Part shown: piece by piece, positions 10,506-22,530 of the stretch
Layout: every line of letters starts with the position of its first letter
Position numbering within the stretch: position 1 is the stretch's first letter
Notes under the pieces: generated by a model
Told to the model about the DNA's origin: nothing
Seen by the model: only the letters and a program-made list of their open reading frames with translations
Database searches by the model: none
Made by a program: the position numbers and the translations under genes
From: Absidia repens
Lineage: Eukaryota; Mucoromycota; Mucoromycetes; Mucorales; Cunninghamellaceae
DNA length: 64,000 nt
Direction: 5' to 3'
NCBI GenBank assembly: GCA_002105175.1
Contig: MCGE01000006.1
Location: 2,009,580-2,073,579, forward strand

Positions 10506-12169
10506 TTATTTCAAAGGGCGCATAAGGGGTTGTTTTCGGGGCAAATCTACAACTAAAAACAAGAAACAGAAAAAAAAAAAAAGAGGTGAGTGAACCTGAC
10601 GAAAAAAAAAAACAACCGATGCTATGACTGTATGACGGATGCGAGTACGAAGACTTACCAACACGTTTTTTGCGTCGATTCTCAGAACAAGTGGAGCTGC
10701 AAAACCAAAGATCTTGTCGATTCTTGTTGTTGTTGCCGATATGGAAGCATTGTCGATGGAAGGCACGTGAGCAACCACCATCGCATGTCACCAATCCATG
10801 ATCATCATTACCATCCTCCTCTTCATCCTCCTCATTGTCGCCACTATCACTATCACTATCATCATCATCATCATCGTCCATACTAGTGAATGTCTTATTG
10901 TATTGTCGACTATGGTTGCCATCCTTGTCCCCACCACGTTCCTGACAGATAGAACAAAATTCTTGAATGACAGGCCGATGCCGATCTTGCACAAGTTCGT
11001 GTCGATAACCAGATAAATCCAAGCGAGGTAACCGGCTTGCTAATCCATACCCTTTGTAATCACATCCATGTTTACTATCCAAAAAAAAAAAATAATATGT
11101 CAGTAAATGACGTTCTCTCACTCTCTCTCTCAACACACAGAAAAAAAAAAAAATAAGGAGGGGGAGGGAAGAAGGGTAGCGGATGATAAAAAAAAAAAAC
11201 CAGTGCAATCATAACAATAACAATCATTTAACCTTACTTGCACAAAGTTCGTTTGCCCCATGGCCCAGGACGCCAATTGACACCTTCTGTTGTACCACAG
11301 TAACGACACCAATCAATGCCAGCATATGATAACTGTTCGAAAAGAGTTGTCGTCGTCGAGTCTGCTGTTTCCAAGGTGGTGGAGGTGGTGATGGTGGTAG
11401 GTGATCCTCCAAGGGTGTGGTGTCGGACTTGTTTTTGTTTCTTTTGTCGATGTCGTGGGCGTTGTTGTTGTTGTCGTCGTTGTGAAGTTGCAGTTTTCCG
11501 TTTTCGTTTTAATGGTTTGGCCAATGTAATAGTTGTACCTTGTTGTTGCTGGTAGGTGTCGTGTTCTATATCAGAGAGTGTCAATGAGGAGGAGGAGCGT
11601 GATAAGGAGGGGGATGGGGGTAACACATCATGATGTTGGGTATCCACGTCAGAATCATTGCACGACTCTTGTTGTTTTTGCTGCGTGGTGGCGGTGTTGG
11701 TGATCGTATCTTTGTATTGATGATGGTGAGTCAAATCAATGCCTTCAAAAAGAGGTTCAATAGGATTGGATGGACATGTGGTTGGGTCGTGGTGATCATA
11801 ACTGTCCATCATGGCAGCAGTAGCAGCGGTCGTAGTAGCAGCAGTGATGGTCGTGGCGGTGATAGTCGTGGCAGTAGTAGTAGTAATTGTAGTGTTTGTG
11901 CTGATACTAGTATTGATTTTGTTGTTGTTGTTGTTTGATGCGCAAATGGTCAAAGAGTCGGGGTCAGAAGAAGAAGGACTAGTCACCTCGCATGAAGGTG
12001 GTTGCAAAAAACAATCATCTTTGAGGAAGATAATGCGCCACATCGGACTTGACAAATCATCGACTGGCATTCTTGGATCATCGGTTGGTAAAACAGAGGA
12101 CATGTACTCGTGACACAATTCCTCCCAGCAGCCAAAGCCAAGAGCGTTATAACAAGTTGAGAGAGACAT
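10506..12169 (-). CDS. GATA-like zinc finger plus PHD-type finger protein
   Basis: Three exons: 12169-11238, 11074-10659 and 10546-10506, 462 aa, phases consistent. A Thr/Asn/Ala-rich N-terminal half with HHQY and poly-Q segments and a basic patch (PLKRKRKT) leads to a GATA-like finger at ~295-325: CRYCGTTEG, NWRPGPWGKRTLCNKHG, then DYKGYG. The third and fourth ligands appear as C-x2-H rather than C-x2-C. Downstream is a PHD-like cluster: CSICQERGG, an acidic D/E insert, LVTCDGGCSRAFHRQCF and LWFCSSTC. Such proteins bind DNA and/or histone tails, so a chromatin-linked regulator is likely. The start at 12169 is preferred; an in-frame ATG at 12283 lies in leader-like sequence. The C-terminus is a short basic tail. 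Confidence 0.85.
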
Positions 12170-14657
12170 GGTGTAATTTTTAAAAGTCAGTACTGAGCGA
12201 GCGTGTGTGAATAAATAGATAAAAGGTAATAATGAATAAAGAATAATAAAATAAAGTCGAAGAAGAAGAAGTGAAAATTGCAAAAAGAGTAGGTCAAGGT
12301 AGAAAAAAAGGGGATAAAGGGAAAAGAAAGAAAAGAAATAAAAAAAGGAGAAGTCTCAAAAATATAAACTTTAATTTTGGGGTGGGATCTAAAAAAGTCA
12401 TCATCATTCTATTTATGGGGGGGATGACCAAATAACAAAAAAACATATAAACACAACTATCATGTATATATTTTATTTTGAAGCAAAACATATCTAATAT
12501 TTCTACATACTACTACGACTAAAAAAATATACTAAGCTATTGTAGTACCGTACGGAGGAATCATCATGCTTGCTTATCTTGCGGCAAACCGGAATTCATC
12601 CAAGCCAAAAGCCAATTTCTTGATAATCACTTTTTTGTTCATAATCGTATCATCCAATCAATCGCCTTATATAACTATAAGAAATCATATGAAATAACCG
12701 CTAATAAAACTAATTCCATATGTTGTTCATGCGAGAGAAATAGTAAGAGTCAATTCATTATAGATCTGAGAAATATACTCCGCTAACACACTCCTTACTT
12801 ATTACCATTTGGTTTCACCAACATCGTAAAAGTATTCCCTTTAATGTTAAACTAGTAAAAAAAAAAAAGAAAAGAAGAAAAAAAACCAAGACTGTTCATC
12901 AATGCAAGTGATTGTTTATTTTTGTAATCAGTTACCGACCATCACCAAATTCATGCTAGTCAAAACCAAAAGTACGCTACTGGATTTCTCAAAATTACTT
13001 TTTTGGGAACCGATCCGTAGTCCATCAAGTCAAATTTCGTAAATGTTCATATCCACTTTCCTTTCCATTTCGCAAGCTTCCCCAAGCTACTTTCGCCGTT
13101 CTTCTGTACTGTCATATTCAAAGTTTTCTCGGTCTTCAAACGATATAAAATATCAACCTAACCTGAAATATAAAAATATAATGTCTGAAAAAACTACGAC
13201 GAGCCCCTCCATCTCTTCGCCCACCAATTCCTCTTACCATCATCATTGGCCCCAAGTAATTACAGATAATAGAGACAAAAAAAAAAAAAACATTTTATTG
13301 TTTTTCAAAATATCATCCTATATACTAATAAAACCATCACTACCACATACAATTTCTAAGGGACGCCACATCCAAGTCATACCGAACCAAGCAGTAAGCC
13401 GCCAGGCCAAACCAGGAAGTCTTCCCAATCTGCCAGGTTCACCTATAAAATATAAACCCAAATCATCATTAGACACATATGACACATTAAATAAAAATAA
13501 GACTACCATCATAAAGATATTTTTTTTTTTCAGTATCTTACTCAATCACAAGCGAAGATATCCCTTTCGATCCTAGATCTTAGATCCAAAATCAAAATGA
13601 AACGGTTGTCCGAATTTCAGGCCCCCTCCCTTTCTGTTACTAAACTAAGACTACCAGAAGATCACCGATAGTCCAGAAGGATCATGTATAGTAGTATCCA
13701 TCCTTTTCAATCAAGCACATTCCATCCAAATCCTTATGTAAAGTCGTGCCCCGTATCCAAAGTGTAGCAGAATTCTAGCAATAAAAAGGAAGGCGAGTTA
13801 GCAGAGAGACTTCAAACCTTACACACACAAAAAAAAAAAAGTATTAGCAGTATCAGTATGTTCATCATTTTTCTTTCCCCAAAACAATTCTTACTGGTTC
13901 AGCCACGGTAGTTGAGATATAGGCAAAATACATAGTAATCAAATCATCATATATGCAAGCTTCCACTGTCCAGAGAAGAACACTATGAAACTTCCCCGCC
14001 GGGCTTTCTACCAGCTTTCGCAAACGCACATCAGTAAATCGGATGCAAGATCAAAACTTCCATTATTCAACAGCTATTGGAGGCTGACTAGTAGACAGAC
14101 ATAATGAGACCAATAGTCACAGGAACCACCCTCATGCATGATGGAACCATCCACAAAGAGCCGTATTCCTCAAGACAAGTAAGACACACCTAAATGATAA
14201 CGAGGTACAAGAGGAATTTATAGTCATATAACAACCACTATCCGAGGAAGACCAAAAAAAAAAAGGGGGGGTAGTGGTTTAGTAAAACAATATCATCATT
14301 AATTTTTATTTTATTACCTTTATATACATGAAGAAAAAAGATCATATCGTTGTGATGCAGGAAAAACCAAGGACCAATTTCCAGAGCAGAGAGAGAAAAT
14401 CAAACCAAAAAAAAAAAAAAAAAAAAAAAAACGGGGTTCAAAAAAGTGCTATCATTAAAAAATAACCACGTCTAGTTCAAAAAAATTGTTTATGCAATCT
14501 TGTAACCCATGAATCATTTTTATCAATACCGATATCATTGCATGGAACATTATTGCAGCAGCAGCAGCAGCTGAATGGTATATTGAAAATCAAGGTCAAC
14601 TTCAGGGTAAACAAAAAATGTATGTGTGTGTATTATCCTTCACCATTACGTTATAAA

Positions 14658-14706
<49 letters not shown>

Positions 14707-14993
14707 CCTCCAGCCCTGAAAAAGACCACACCTGAGCAACATCTGCAATCATTCTAAAAGACAAAAGCGTATCATACTATATATGTATACATTATTTATT
14801 GAAAAAACCATCACCCCAGCCGATCCATGTAATCATTCTAAAAGACAAAGAGTATAATAATAATAATTGAAATTTTATTTATTGGAGGAAAAAAAAAAAA
14901 AAAAGTAGAATATGGAGAATGCAACGAGATGTTCTAAAAATCTAAAGAGTGATCTAATCTAAGGAGGGACAAAAGGGAAATGCTATATGAGAA
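12170..14993. other. Long intergenic region with possible decayed coding sequence
   Basis: No intact gene was found. Around 13320-13545 and 13990-14200 the minus strand reads protein-like fragments broken by stops, including LFVDGS..HEGGS near 14130-14165, faintly like an RNase H or retroelement relic. There is an A26 run at 14407-14432 and a T44 run at 14661-14704. The forward ORF 13043-13576 is Lys/Ser/Ile-rich and unsupported. Confidence 0.35.
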
Positions 14994-16674
14994 TCATGAG
15001 GAAGAGGACTTGGTGGAAGGTTGTGTTGAGGATGGAAGAGGTGTAGCAGCAACAGCAGGAGGCAATTGTCTTCCAGCATTTGCCCATTCCTTGAGGACCT
15101 GGCCTGGTTCACCAAGCACATCCAACGCACGGGTGCGACGATGGTATTCATGTTCACAAGCCTTGCCACTGGTACCAACCACCACCCGATCATGACGTTT
15201 ACTTTCTTCCAAAGTATGGCCTTCCTTGACATAGGCACGCACCCCATCCACCATCACCGGACCTGCCGCATCGTAGTATTGGCGTTGTGGTTGTGGAGCC
15301 GCCGCTTTCGCCGCCGCTTTCGCTTTCGCTGCTGCCGTCACCGCCGCCGTGGTGGTCGTCGTGGTGGTGTTGTGATGTTGGATGAATTCATGGACGGTAT
15401 CGTAACAATGGAGTCGAGCGCATGTGTTGAGAAACTGAGAGGCACATTTGGAGCAGCATAACATCAGCAAGTTGCATTGGGCATGGGCACAGTTTTGATA
15501 CCTGTTACAAGGATCGCCACACACATGACACCGCGTGCCAGTGATTTCATCCGTAATGGTTTCCCCCATCCTTGCATCAAAGGTGAAGTTTTTCCCCCGG
15601 AAAAGAGATTGAAGATTGTCTTGCTCCTGAATCCATCTGCCATACGCCGTGATCCCACCTTCCACAAGATGCACCGTATCAAACCCAGATTGAGATTGAA
15701 GAATCGCCCCCGCCTTGGAACATCGGATCCCGCCCGTGCAATACATAAACACTTCTTGATCCCGCGGTAAATCCTTGCATATGTCGTTCATCGCATCAAT
15801 ACTGTCCTTGAACGTGTCAGCGTCCGGTCGAATAGCTCCATCAAAATAGCCAATGTTACTATTATATGAACGAAAGGGAATGGAACAAAGTAAGTGATTT
15901 GATAAAAAAAACAAAAAAACAACAACAACAACCAACTGATAAACTTTTTTTTTACCTTTCATAATGATTTCGCATATCGATCAACACAGGTTCCTTGCCA
16001 TGGGTGGTTCGGTACTGTTGTAATTTGTCATGCCAATCCTTGGGAGAGAGATGAGAAGGACGATGGGTCAAATCATAAGAGGTAGGGTCCAAACCATCGG
16101 CCACCAATTGTTTTCGTATCCTGACATGAAGCGCACGGAAAGCTGGGGTATCTCCTTGGGTGCCAAAATTCAGGTCCATCAGGTCCCCGCCCAACAGAGG
16201 CGCCACCGAGCGAGTACAATAATCCCGGAGGGAGGTCAATGCTTGTTCAGGGCAGGAAAGTTGGGCATTCAGTCCTTCGGTGGAAATGTAGATCCGGCCA
16301 ACAATCCCCAAAGCGCCCAGATCCGTCAAAAGGGTTGTTCGTAGTTGGTCAAGCGATGACGCTGGCAATGGATGGAATTTGTAAAATGCTAACGTTCGGA
16401 ATAATGGATCCTCGGTTGATGTTGAAGGTGAAACGGAAGAAGACGTGATTGTATAGAAGCGGAACGTCTGCAATGATGTTGTTCGGCTTGCTTTGGGTGT
16501 TACTGCCTGGCATGGCGAAGAAGGGGGCTTTGAGACTAGTTGGTGGTGGTGCTGCTGATGACATGCTTCGTAACGAGCTCGTCCGCCGGTGGAGGAGAGG
16601 AAAGATAAACTTCGTTTAGTGATGGGGGCATGCTGAATGGATGTTCGCAAAACAACCAGGCGCTTTAGCATCAT
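14994..16674 (-). CDS. Rhodanese-domain protein of the TrhO/TSTD2 (UPF0176) family
   Basis: Two exons, 16674-15956 and 15858-14994, 527 aa, intron phase 2. After an Arg/Ser-rich start that may target mitochondria, residues ~90-200 form the N-terminal UPF0176 domain (LAFYKFHPL, GRIYISTEGLNAQLS). A rhodanese domain follows: EPVLIDMRNHYESNIGYFDGAI, then the active loop CTGGIRCSKAG with Cys ~280. The next ~50 residues are a Cys-rich module (CHVCGDPC..YQNCAHAQCNLLMLCCSKC) found with this family. Bacterial TrhO hydroxylates U34 of tRNA (family knowledge); the fungal substrate is not established. The C-terminal ~170 residues contain poly-Thr and Ala/Lys repeats and no known domain. Confidence 0.9.
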
Positions 16675-17814
16675 TGTTGATCTATAGTAAAGAAAGAAAC
16701 GAGAAACAGAGAAAAAAAGAAGACCAGTTTTTTTATTTATTTATTTACTTATGGACAAGTGGATGAAATTGATATCCCGCCCTGGTTTTTTTTTTTTTTG
16801 GGTAGAACACCGACAATCATCCCACTTTTTTTTATTTTTGCTTGGTGGTAGTCGTAGGGTTGCTGCTCTACTAACATTGAAAAAGGTTATGATCGGTTGG
16901 AACTTGACAAAATACTGTTGGAATAAAACAGCGATCAGAATTCTAGTCCGAAATGTTGGGTTGCTTATGTAAAACGGACATGGCGCATATGCTATCATAA
17001 GTGTCGTCGGCATATCCAACCTCAGTTAGCCGAACTTTAAAAAACAATCCTATCGTAAAAAAATCCTTGAATGACTATACCGATTTTTTTTTTTCTTTTC
17101 GGTCATTGATGTCAGCGAGATTTCTACACATTAATTCTCCACACTTTCTACATACCCAACTCACTAAATCGGTTAGTACAAACTTATGTTGCTCCATGAT
17201 GAATTAGGTCCTAACTTTGTAAGATATTGTTGACGTGGAGACAATCTTAAGTTTCTAGATATATAATTCAATGTTCAGTAAAAAAACGAGCTTCCATCGC
17301 GAGGATCAGGGGTATTTTTTTTTTTTTTTTTTTTTTTTTTATTACCGCAAAAGGTGTTGGTAAATTTCCCTTGTTTTCACCTCTGACTCATCAGTCACCC
17401 ATCCATGACCCAAAATCATTTCATATTAAATGTAGCCCCCCCCCGTCATCATATCACAGATCTACATTTGGTGTAATACATGACTTGAAAATTCTATCAG
17501 CCATACTACAACTAGGAAGTGTACTGTTTTTTTTCCTGTTCTTTTGAGCACAGGGGCCGCATACATTCATTTTTTTCCCTGCTTGCCAGTCAAAAGATCT
17601 TCCTCCCAGCACAACACAGATTTTCAACTTTCACTCCCCCCCGCCTCATCTATCACTACTGCCTATACTTCCTGTCCCCAAAAATAGCCAGCCAAGCATT
17701 CGCAAGTAATGATAACTTTTGCCCCTCCCCTTTCACTTGTTCCAAAAAAGAAATCACACAAGACATGATAAAAACTAATGAGACTTCTTTTTTTTCTTCT
17801 TTCCCAAACAAGTA
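16675..17814. other. Intergenic, no gene seen
   Basis: AT-rich, with a T-run of more than 20 near 17315-17340. Short ORFs on both strands lack splice support or domain features. Confidence 0.5.
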
Positions 17815-18135
17815 AAAAGGAGATATGTTTTTATTCAGATACATATACAAACTATGGACAAGATAACACTAAACTAAGCTATGAAGGCTCCAAAGCGCCA
17901 ACTAATGGTGCCTTCAGATCCTAGATCCAAAATGAAAGGGCTTCCCCATGCATCTTGTCATCCCTGAGCTGAAACCCCTTCTAAACTAGTCCTGATACAA
18001 TTCTAGGTCCAACATAACCTCAATGAAGTTGAATGATGAATAAAAAAATAAATGAAAAAAAGAAAGAGAAAAAAAAATAAAAATAAATTGCGGGTAAATA
18101 AATCCACGTGGGCGGGATTTCAAATGGGGTGTTCG
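17815..18135 (+). repeat. Dispersed repeat family, copy B
   Basis: Shares with copies A and C: TTTTTATTCAGATACA, AAACTATGGACAAGATAACAC, AACTAAGCTATGAAGGCTCC, CGCCAACTAATGGTG, CCAAAATGAAAGGGCTTCC, CATGCATCTTGTCATCCCTGAGCTGAAACC and CTAAACTAGTCCTG. It ends in a purine-rich tract and CCACGTGGGCGGGATTTCAAATG. It is shorter than A and C and lacks the TGGTCAACA part. Confidence 0.8.
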
Positions 18136-18424
18136 CAGTCTATCTTTGCAACAACCAAAGTCAAAACAATGTCATTGAACAAACAGAGTACATGTATATT
18201 GGTAAGGGATGAATGGGAAACAAACAAAAAAAAAATGCATCTTTATTATATTTGGTTGCTGTGTCATTTAAAAGGAAATGGGGGGTGGGTGGGTGAGGAC
18301 GAGGGGGGGTGGGTCAAATTAAATAGAGTGTATAAGTGTTGTAGTTGTTAAAAGTGTATGACATATGCGGGGTATGATTTACATGAAGAGGAAATAATAA
18401 AATAAAATAAAATAAAAAATAAAC
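18136..18424. other. Short intergenic, C2H2 gene 3' flank
   Basis: G-rich (GGGTGGGTGGG near 18285) followed by a run of AAAATA units just past the C2H2 stop. No gene. Confidence 0.4.
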
Positions 18425-19819
18425 TTAGCAATGGATACTTCCAGAGTTAGCATCACCAGTATGCTGAGACCAATGAAGCATAGGATGCAAAGCGGACGGT
18501 GGAGCGGGTTGTGACGGGGGATCCTGGCGATGTTTACTAAGATCAGCCGCTGTGGCGGGGGATGCTGCCGAGGGTCTAATAAAATCGGAGTAGGGCAACG
18601 ATGAGGATGATTCACGGTGCATATCCGCAGGAGAAGGAAGGGGTGGGTGGGGTGAAGAAGAAGCGTCCGACGATGAAGAGGAGGAATGGACATGGGAAGG
18701 AGGCGAGGAGGATGGGTGGTGTTCGGATGTGGGATCCATGGAATAACTGTTGTTTCTTGAGGACGAGGTGACAGAAGCAGATCGAAGATGTGTTTTACTA
18801 TGTTGGGTTAAATTGTCGCTTCTTGAAAATGCCTTTTGACAGCCTGGAAAAGTGCATTGGAAAGGTCGTTCCATGGTATGAATTCGCATGTGGCGTTTTA
18901 AATGCTCCAATCTTTTGAATCGTCGTTGGCACTGGTGGTGAGTACACACATGTTGTTTACCGTCATCATAGGAAGACGCCGACGACGACAAGTCTTGTTC
19001 ATGAGGATGATGTTGGTGAAGATGTTGGGGATGTTGTTGTTGCTGCTGCTGTTGCTGCAAATTATGGGGTGGATGATGTGGATATTGGGATGAAGGTGGA
19101 GGTGGTGGGGGATGGTGCTGATGTTGTTGCTGATGATGATGTAGTGGATGGTGATGATGGTGATGATGATGATGATACTGATTATGATGAAGAGGTGGCT
19201 GATGTTGGTCGTTGGTTAAAATGGGGCGATAGGCTGAGGGAGGAGTGGGTCGAGGAGGGGAAGCAGAAGGTAAAGCCATTGGTTCAATGGTGGCATTATT
19301 TTGATTTATGCTGGTGGATGTTGCTGTTGCTGTTGCTGCTGCTATTGCTGCTGGCGAAGGATGAATAAATTCATCATTATTTTTTTGAAGAGCTTTTTTG
19401 GCATGAGTACGATAATGAGCATGGAAATTGTCTGTTCGACTAAAGCGTTTGCCACAGCCAGGGTAAGGGCAACCATGAGGACGTTCACCAGAATGTACCA
19501 GCATGTGTCGTTTTAAATGTTCGAATCGTTTGAAGCTCCAACCACATTGAGGATAGGTACAAGCATGCTTATTTTGCTTCATGGGTCTTTTTCTAGAGGA
19601 GGAAGCTTCATCGGAAAAGGACATTGCTCTTTGAGGCGGCTGCGGAGGTGCTGCTGAGTGATTGATCCAATAGGGGTGATGGTAATCATTAGCAGAAGCA
19701 CGTCGATAATTCAAATCCCGTTTAAATGGTGATAATGCTGGGGTCAATGGTGGGGAAAGCACCTGGTCATCATGAGGTTGTTGACATCTTGGTGAAAAAC
19801 AATAGTTATTAGGTTCCAT
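18425..19819 (-). CDS. C2H2 zinc-finger transcription factor, two finger pairs
   Basis: Single exon of 464 aa. Fingers 1-2 (~87-109, ~117-139: [46 protein letters not shown]) and fingers 3-4 (~292-314, ~322-344: [46 protein letters not shown]) form two similar pairs, probably an internal duplication. They are separated by a ~150-residue linker with long His and Gln runs. The second pair, with the TMERPF linker, closely resembles the C2H2 module of fungal Ste12-type factors, but no homeodomain-like STE region is present. All C and H ligands are intact. The Ser/Pro-rich tail could be an activation or phosphorylation region. Nuclear DNA-binding regulator; targets unknown. Confidence 0.9.
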   Translation of the reverse strand: MEPNNYCFSPRCQQPHDDQVLSPPLTPALSPFKRDLNYRRASANDYHHPYWINHSAAPPQPPQRAMSFSDEASSSRKRPMKQNKHACTYPQCGWSFKRFEHLKRHMLVHSGERPHGCPYPGCGKRFSRTDNFHAHYRTHAKKALQKNNDEFIHPSPAAIAAATATATSTSINQNNATIEPMALPSASPPRPTPPSAYRPILTNDQHQPPLHHNQYHHHHHHHHHPLHHHQQQHQHHPPPPPPSSQYPHHPPHNLQQQQQQQQHPQHLHQHHPHEQDLSSSASSYDDGKQHVCTHHQCQRRFKRLEHLKRHMRIHTMERPFQCTFPGCQKAFSRSDNLTQHSKTHLRSASVTSSSRNNSYSMDPTSEHHPSSSPPSHVHSSSSSSDASSSPHPPLPSPADMHRESSSSLPYSDFIRPSAASPATAADLSKHRQDPPSQPAPPSALHPMLHWSQHTGDANSGSIHC

Positions 19820-20600
19820 AATTTTTATAGTTGTATATAAGGAATTAAATATTAGACAGTGTGATAGAAAAAAAAAGATCCCATTTAAGCAAAAATAAAA
19901 AAAACCGTGTTCTTTTTATACTGTCTATGAAGATCACAAAAAAATAAAAAAATATAAATGTGCTGTGTAACTATTTTTGGTCATATTGAAGGAACATCCG
20001 ATGTAAGGTCGATTTCAAATCCTTTTACTTCTCCTATACTATATGATAATACGTACCCCCGGCTTTTTTTTTTTTTTTTTTTTTTTGTGTGTCCTCCCTC
20101 CTGATCTCCTGCACCTCCCTCCCCTCTCTATTTATCTATCTTTACTCCCCTCACTTCATCATATAACAAGTCATCTCCTTTAGACAATGATAATTGGCTC
20201 CTATTTTAATAATAATTGAAAGAACCTACTTAGCTTCTCCTTTGTTTTCCTCATAAGACAGGAGTAAATAAAGAAGGATACCTCATACATAATACATGTC
20301 CCAGTCAATTTCAATGATAGGTCCGTTCCTGTAGATCTTATATATATATATAAAAGAGAGCGTCTTTTATTTAACGATCAATGCATCTACGCATGTCATT
20401 TATCACCATACCCCCTTTTTTATACATATATATATTATATATAAACAATCTCCTTAATAAGGGGTGAACAACACACTGATGTCAAAAAAGGGGACGGGCA
20501 GGTTTTTTTTTTCCTTTCGCTCACAGCCCATTAGCTGGAGTTCACTTATGAACAGAACAGGCACACAGCATATATAAAAAAAACGCGGGGTTTCAATACC
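19820..20600. other. Intergenic / promoter region
   Basis: Upstream of the C2H2 gene. A T-run lies near 20063-20086 and a TATATATATATAAAA stretch near 20341-20355 may serve a forward promoter for the transcript that follows. No ORF of note. Confidence 0.4.
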
Positions 20601-22530
20601 TTCTCTTTTTTTTTTTTTTTTCTCTCTCTCTCTCTTCTTGCTCTTTGCCATGTCAACATGTTTCTCTCTCCTTTTTTTTTTTCTTTCTTTCTTTCTTTTT
20701 TCATAATCATCATGGTGTCCCTTACCTTATAAACCTATTGTATGTCTTGCCCTTGGAAAGCGACCACAACACAACAACAACACCACTTTGGACAGAAACG
20801 CCGCTGTGCCTTGGTCCTTTTTTTTTCGTTTTCCCCCTTGATTTTACTGTCCTCCATTTCCACGTGCTGACATTTATATTTAACGCTTCCGCCTCCTTGG
20901 GTACTCCCATCTCCAAAGTATGTGCAAGTTTTGAATCTATTGATGAAAAACCATTCGGCACACCAGGTAAGTTTTGTCTCTCTGAATCAATCAGTACATG
21001 TTTTGCCTCATTCACTCATTTAATCATTTGCTGGAGAGCGGAGTGGAGCGGGGGAATGGAGTTGTTATCACGATCTCTTAGGGTTGTCATTCTTCAGGAA
21101 CAGGGCAAGGTATGAATTGTTTGTCCAGGTCATTTTCAGGTGCGTAAGGACAAAATGAAGGGCAGTGACACGGGTGACTTGACTGTTAATACAACGCCAG
21201 CACCACCACCATCATCCTTGGGAAGGGGATTTCTCACTATTCATATGGGAACATGTCAGGGTATTAATCCATCTTCTTTTGTTCTAGGTATGGCAGCCAT
21301 GCAATCAAAGCAAGTCAAAGGAGAGTGGGAGAGGGACAGAGGGTGATGGGTCTGGGGGTGATTCTTGTATGTCTTCAAACAAGAAAAAAAAAGGCTTCTT
21401 GGATTTTTGTGGAAGGATAGGATGAAAAGGTTTGTCGTATTGGACTGTGTCGAGTTTTGCTTGACAAGATCAGCCGCTTAGGAAACGTCTTGCTATTGGT
21501 ATATTTGGGCAAGGTGTAGAACCATCGACATAAGGGAACAAAGGGAAAGGGGTTCGGGAGTGATGGGGAGGGGTTTACACATTACTGCTGGGTGACTGAT
21601 CTATATATATTTCTATATCTATATAATATGTCTGTGCCGCAAGAAATTGAATCAGGCAACGGTTACAATGATAGGATTTGGGAAAAGGTAAAATATGGTT
21701 GATCGATTGACGATGATGCCGAAGTCTGTGCTTTTATTTATTTATATTTTTACTAACATCGGTATTGTTTATTTATTTAATCTATTCTTATATCGATATT
21801 TTAGGGAAGCAGGGCTCATGTCTGTCAAACTCTCTTTGTGGTGGCGTTTTTAGCGGACGGGTATATCAGCATCAAATGCGATGGGGTTCCCCCCCCTCCT
21901 ATTGGATTGAAGCAGTAGCGGTCTGAAAGGTAACATCTCCATACTTATCGTCTCGGCGACACACTACTTTACCTCCTTTTATCATCACACTCTCACATAC
22001 TCACACATATCCACGGAATCATTTCTTCGCATTATAATCATAGATATCACAGGCTTACCAGAAATAATGCGATGACAGGTAATTAATGAATTAATATTGC
22101 CTATCAATTCAAGGTACTCACTCACCCTCTCTGTCTGTCTCCTAGACGAAGTCAAACTTAAGCTAGGCGGCGTATTCATTGTTGAATTTGACACCTGACC
22201 ATACCCTTCGGTGTGTGGAGTTTTTTAAAGAAAAAGATGGCAACTACGGGGTGTGGTGTTTTTTTTAGAAGAGTGGGAAAGGAGGCTGGAGTGAGGGGAT
22301 AGAAGGAAGGGAAGGACAGAAAAAAGGGAGAAAAAGCGATTTGAAAAGACAGGGATAGGGGTAAGGAGGGGAGGGAAGCAATCATGACTAGCAATATATT
22401 ATATTTTATCTGATGATGCTAAAGATAGGACTAATCAAGCAATATCATTACGGTGGACTTCAAGCAATGCCGCTAGATTGTAGTTTAGTTTAGCTTAGTT
22501 TAGTTTATTTAGTGTATATATGATATGCTC
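20600..22530 (+). other. Probable spliced plus-strand transcript, structure unresolved
   Basis: Several splice-like features point to a forward transcript: an exon ending CACACCAG followed by GTAAGT near 20969, GGGAAAAG followed by GTAAAAT near 21690, and a clean exon pair at 22044-22078 and 22146-22198 whose join reads LTRNNAMTDEVKLKLGGVFIVEFDT before a TGA. A TAGTTTAG-rich 3' segment (22481 on) with AATAAA near 22533 follows. No continuous reading frame could be built from end to end, so this may be a gene with unrecognised exons, a broken gene, or a noncoding RNA. Confidence 0.3.

Noticed and set aside
13043..13576. Forward ORF of 177 codons
   Set aside because: Ser/Lys/Ile-rich, includes A-run and T-run translations, and has no domain or splice support.
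20722..21015. Minus ORF of 97 codons
   Set aside because: The strand with a good GTAAGT donor here is plus; the minus frame lacks splice signals.
21630..21920. Two-exon reading starting MSVPQEIESGNG
   Set aside because: Joins in frame, but the product is short, unlike known proteins, and inconsistent with the following donor.
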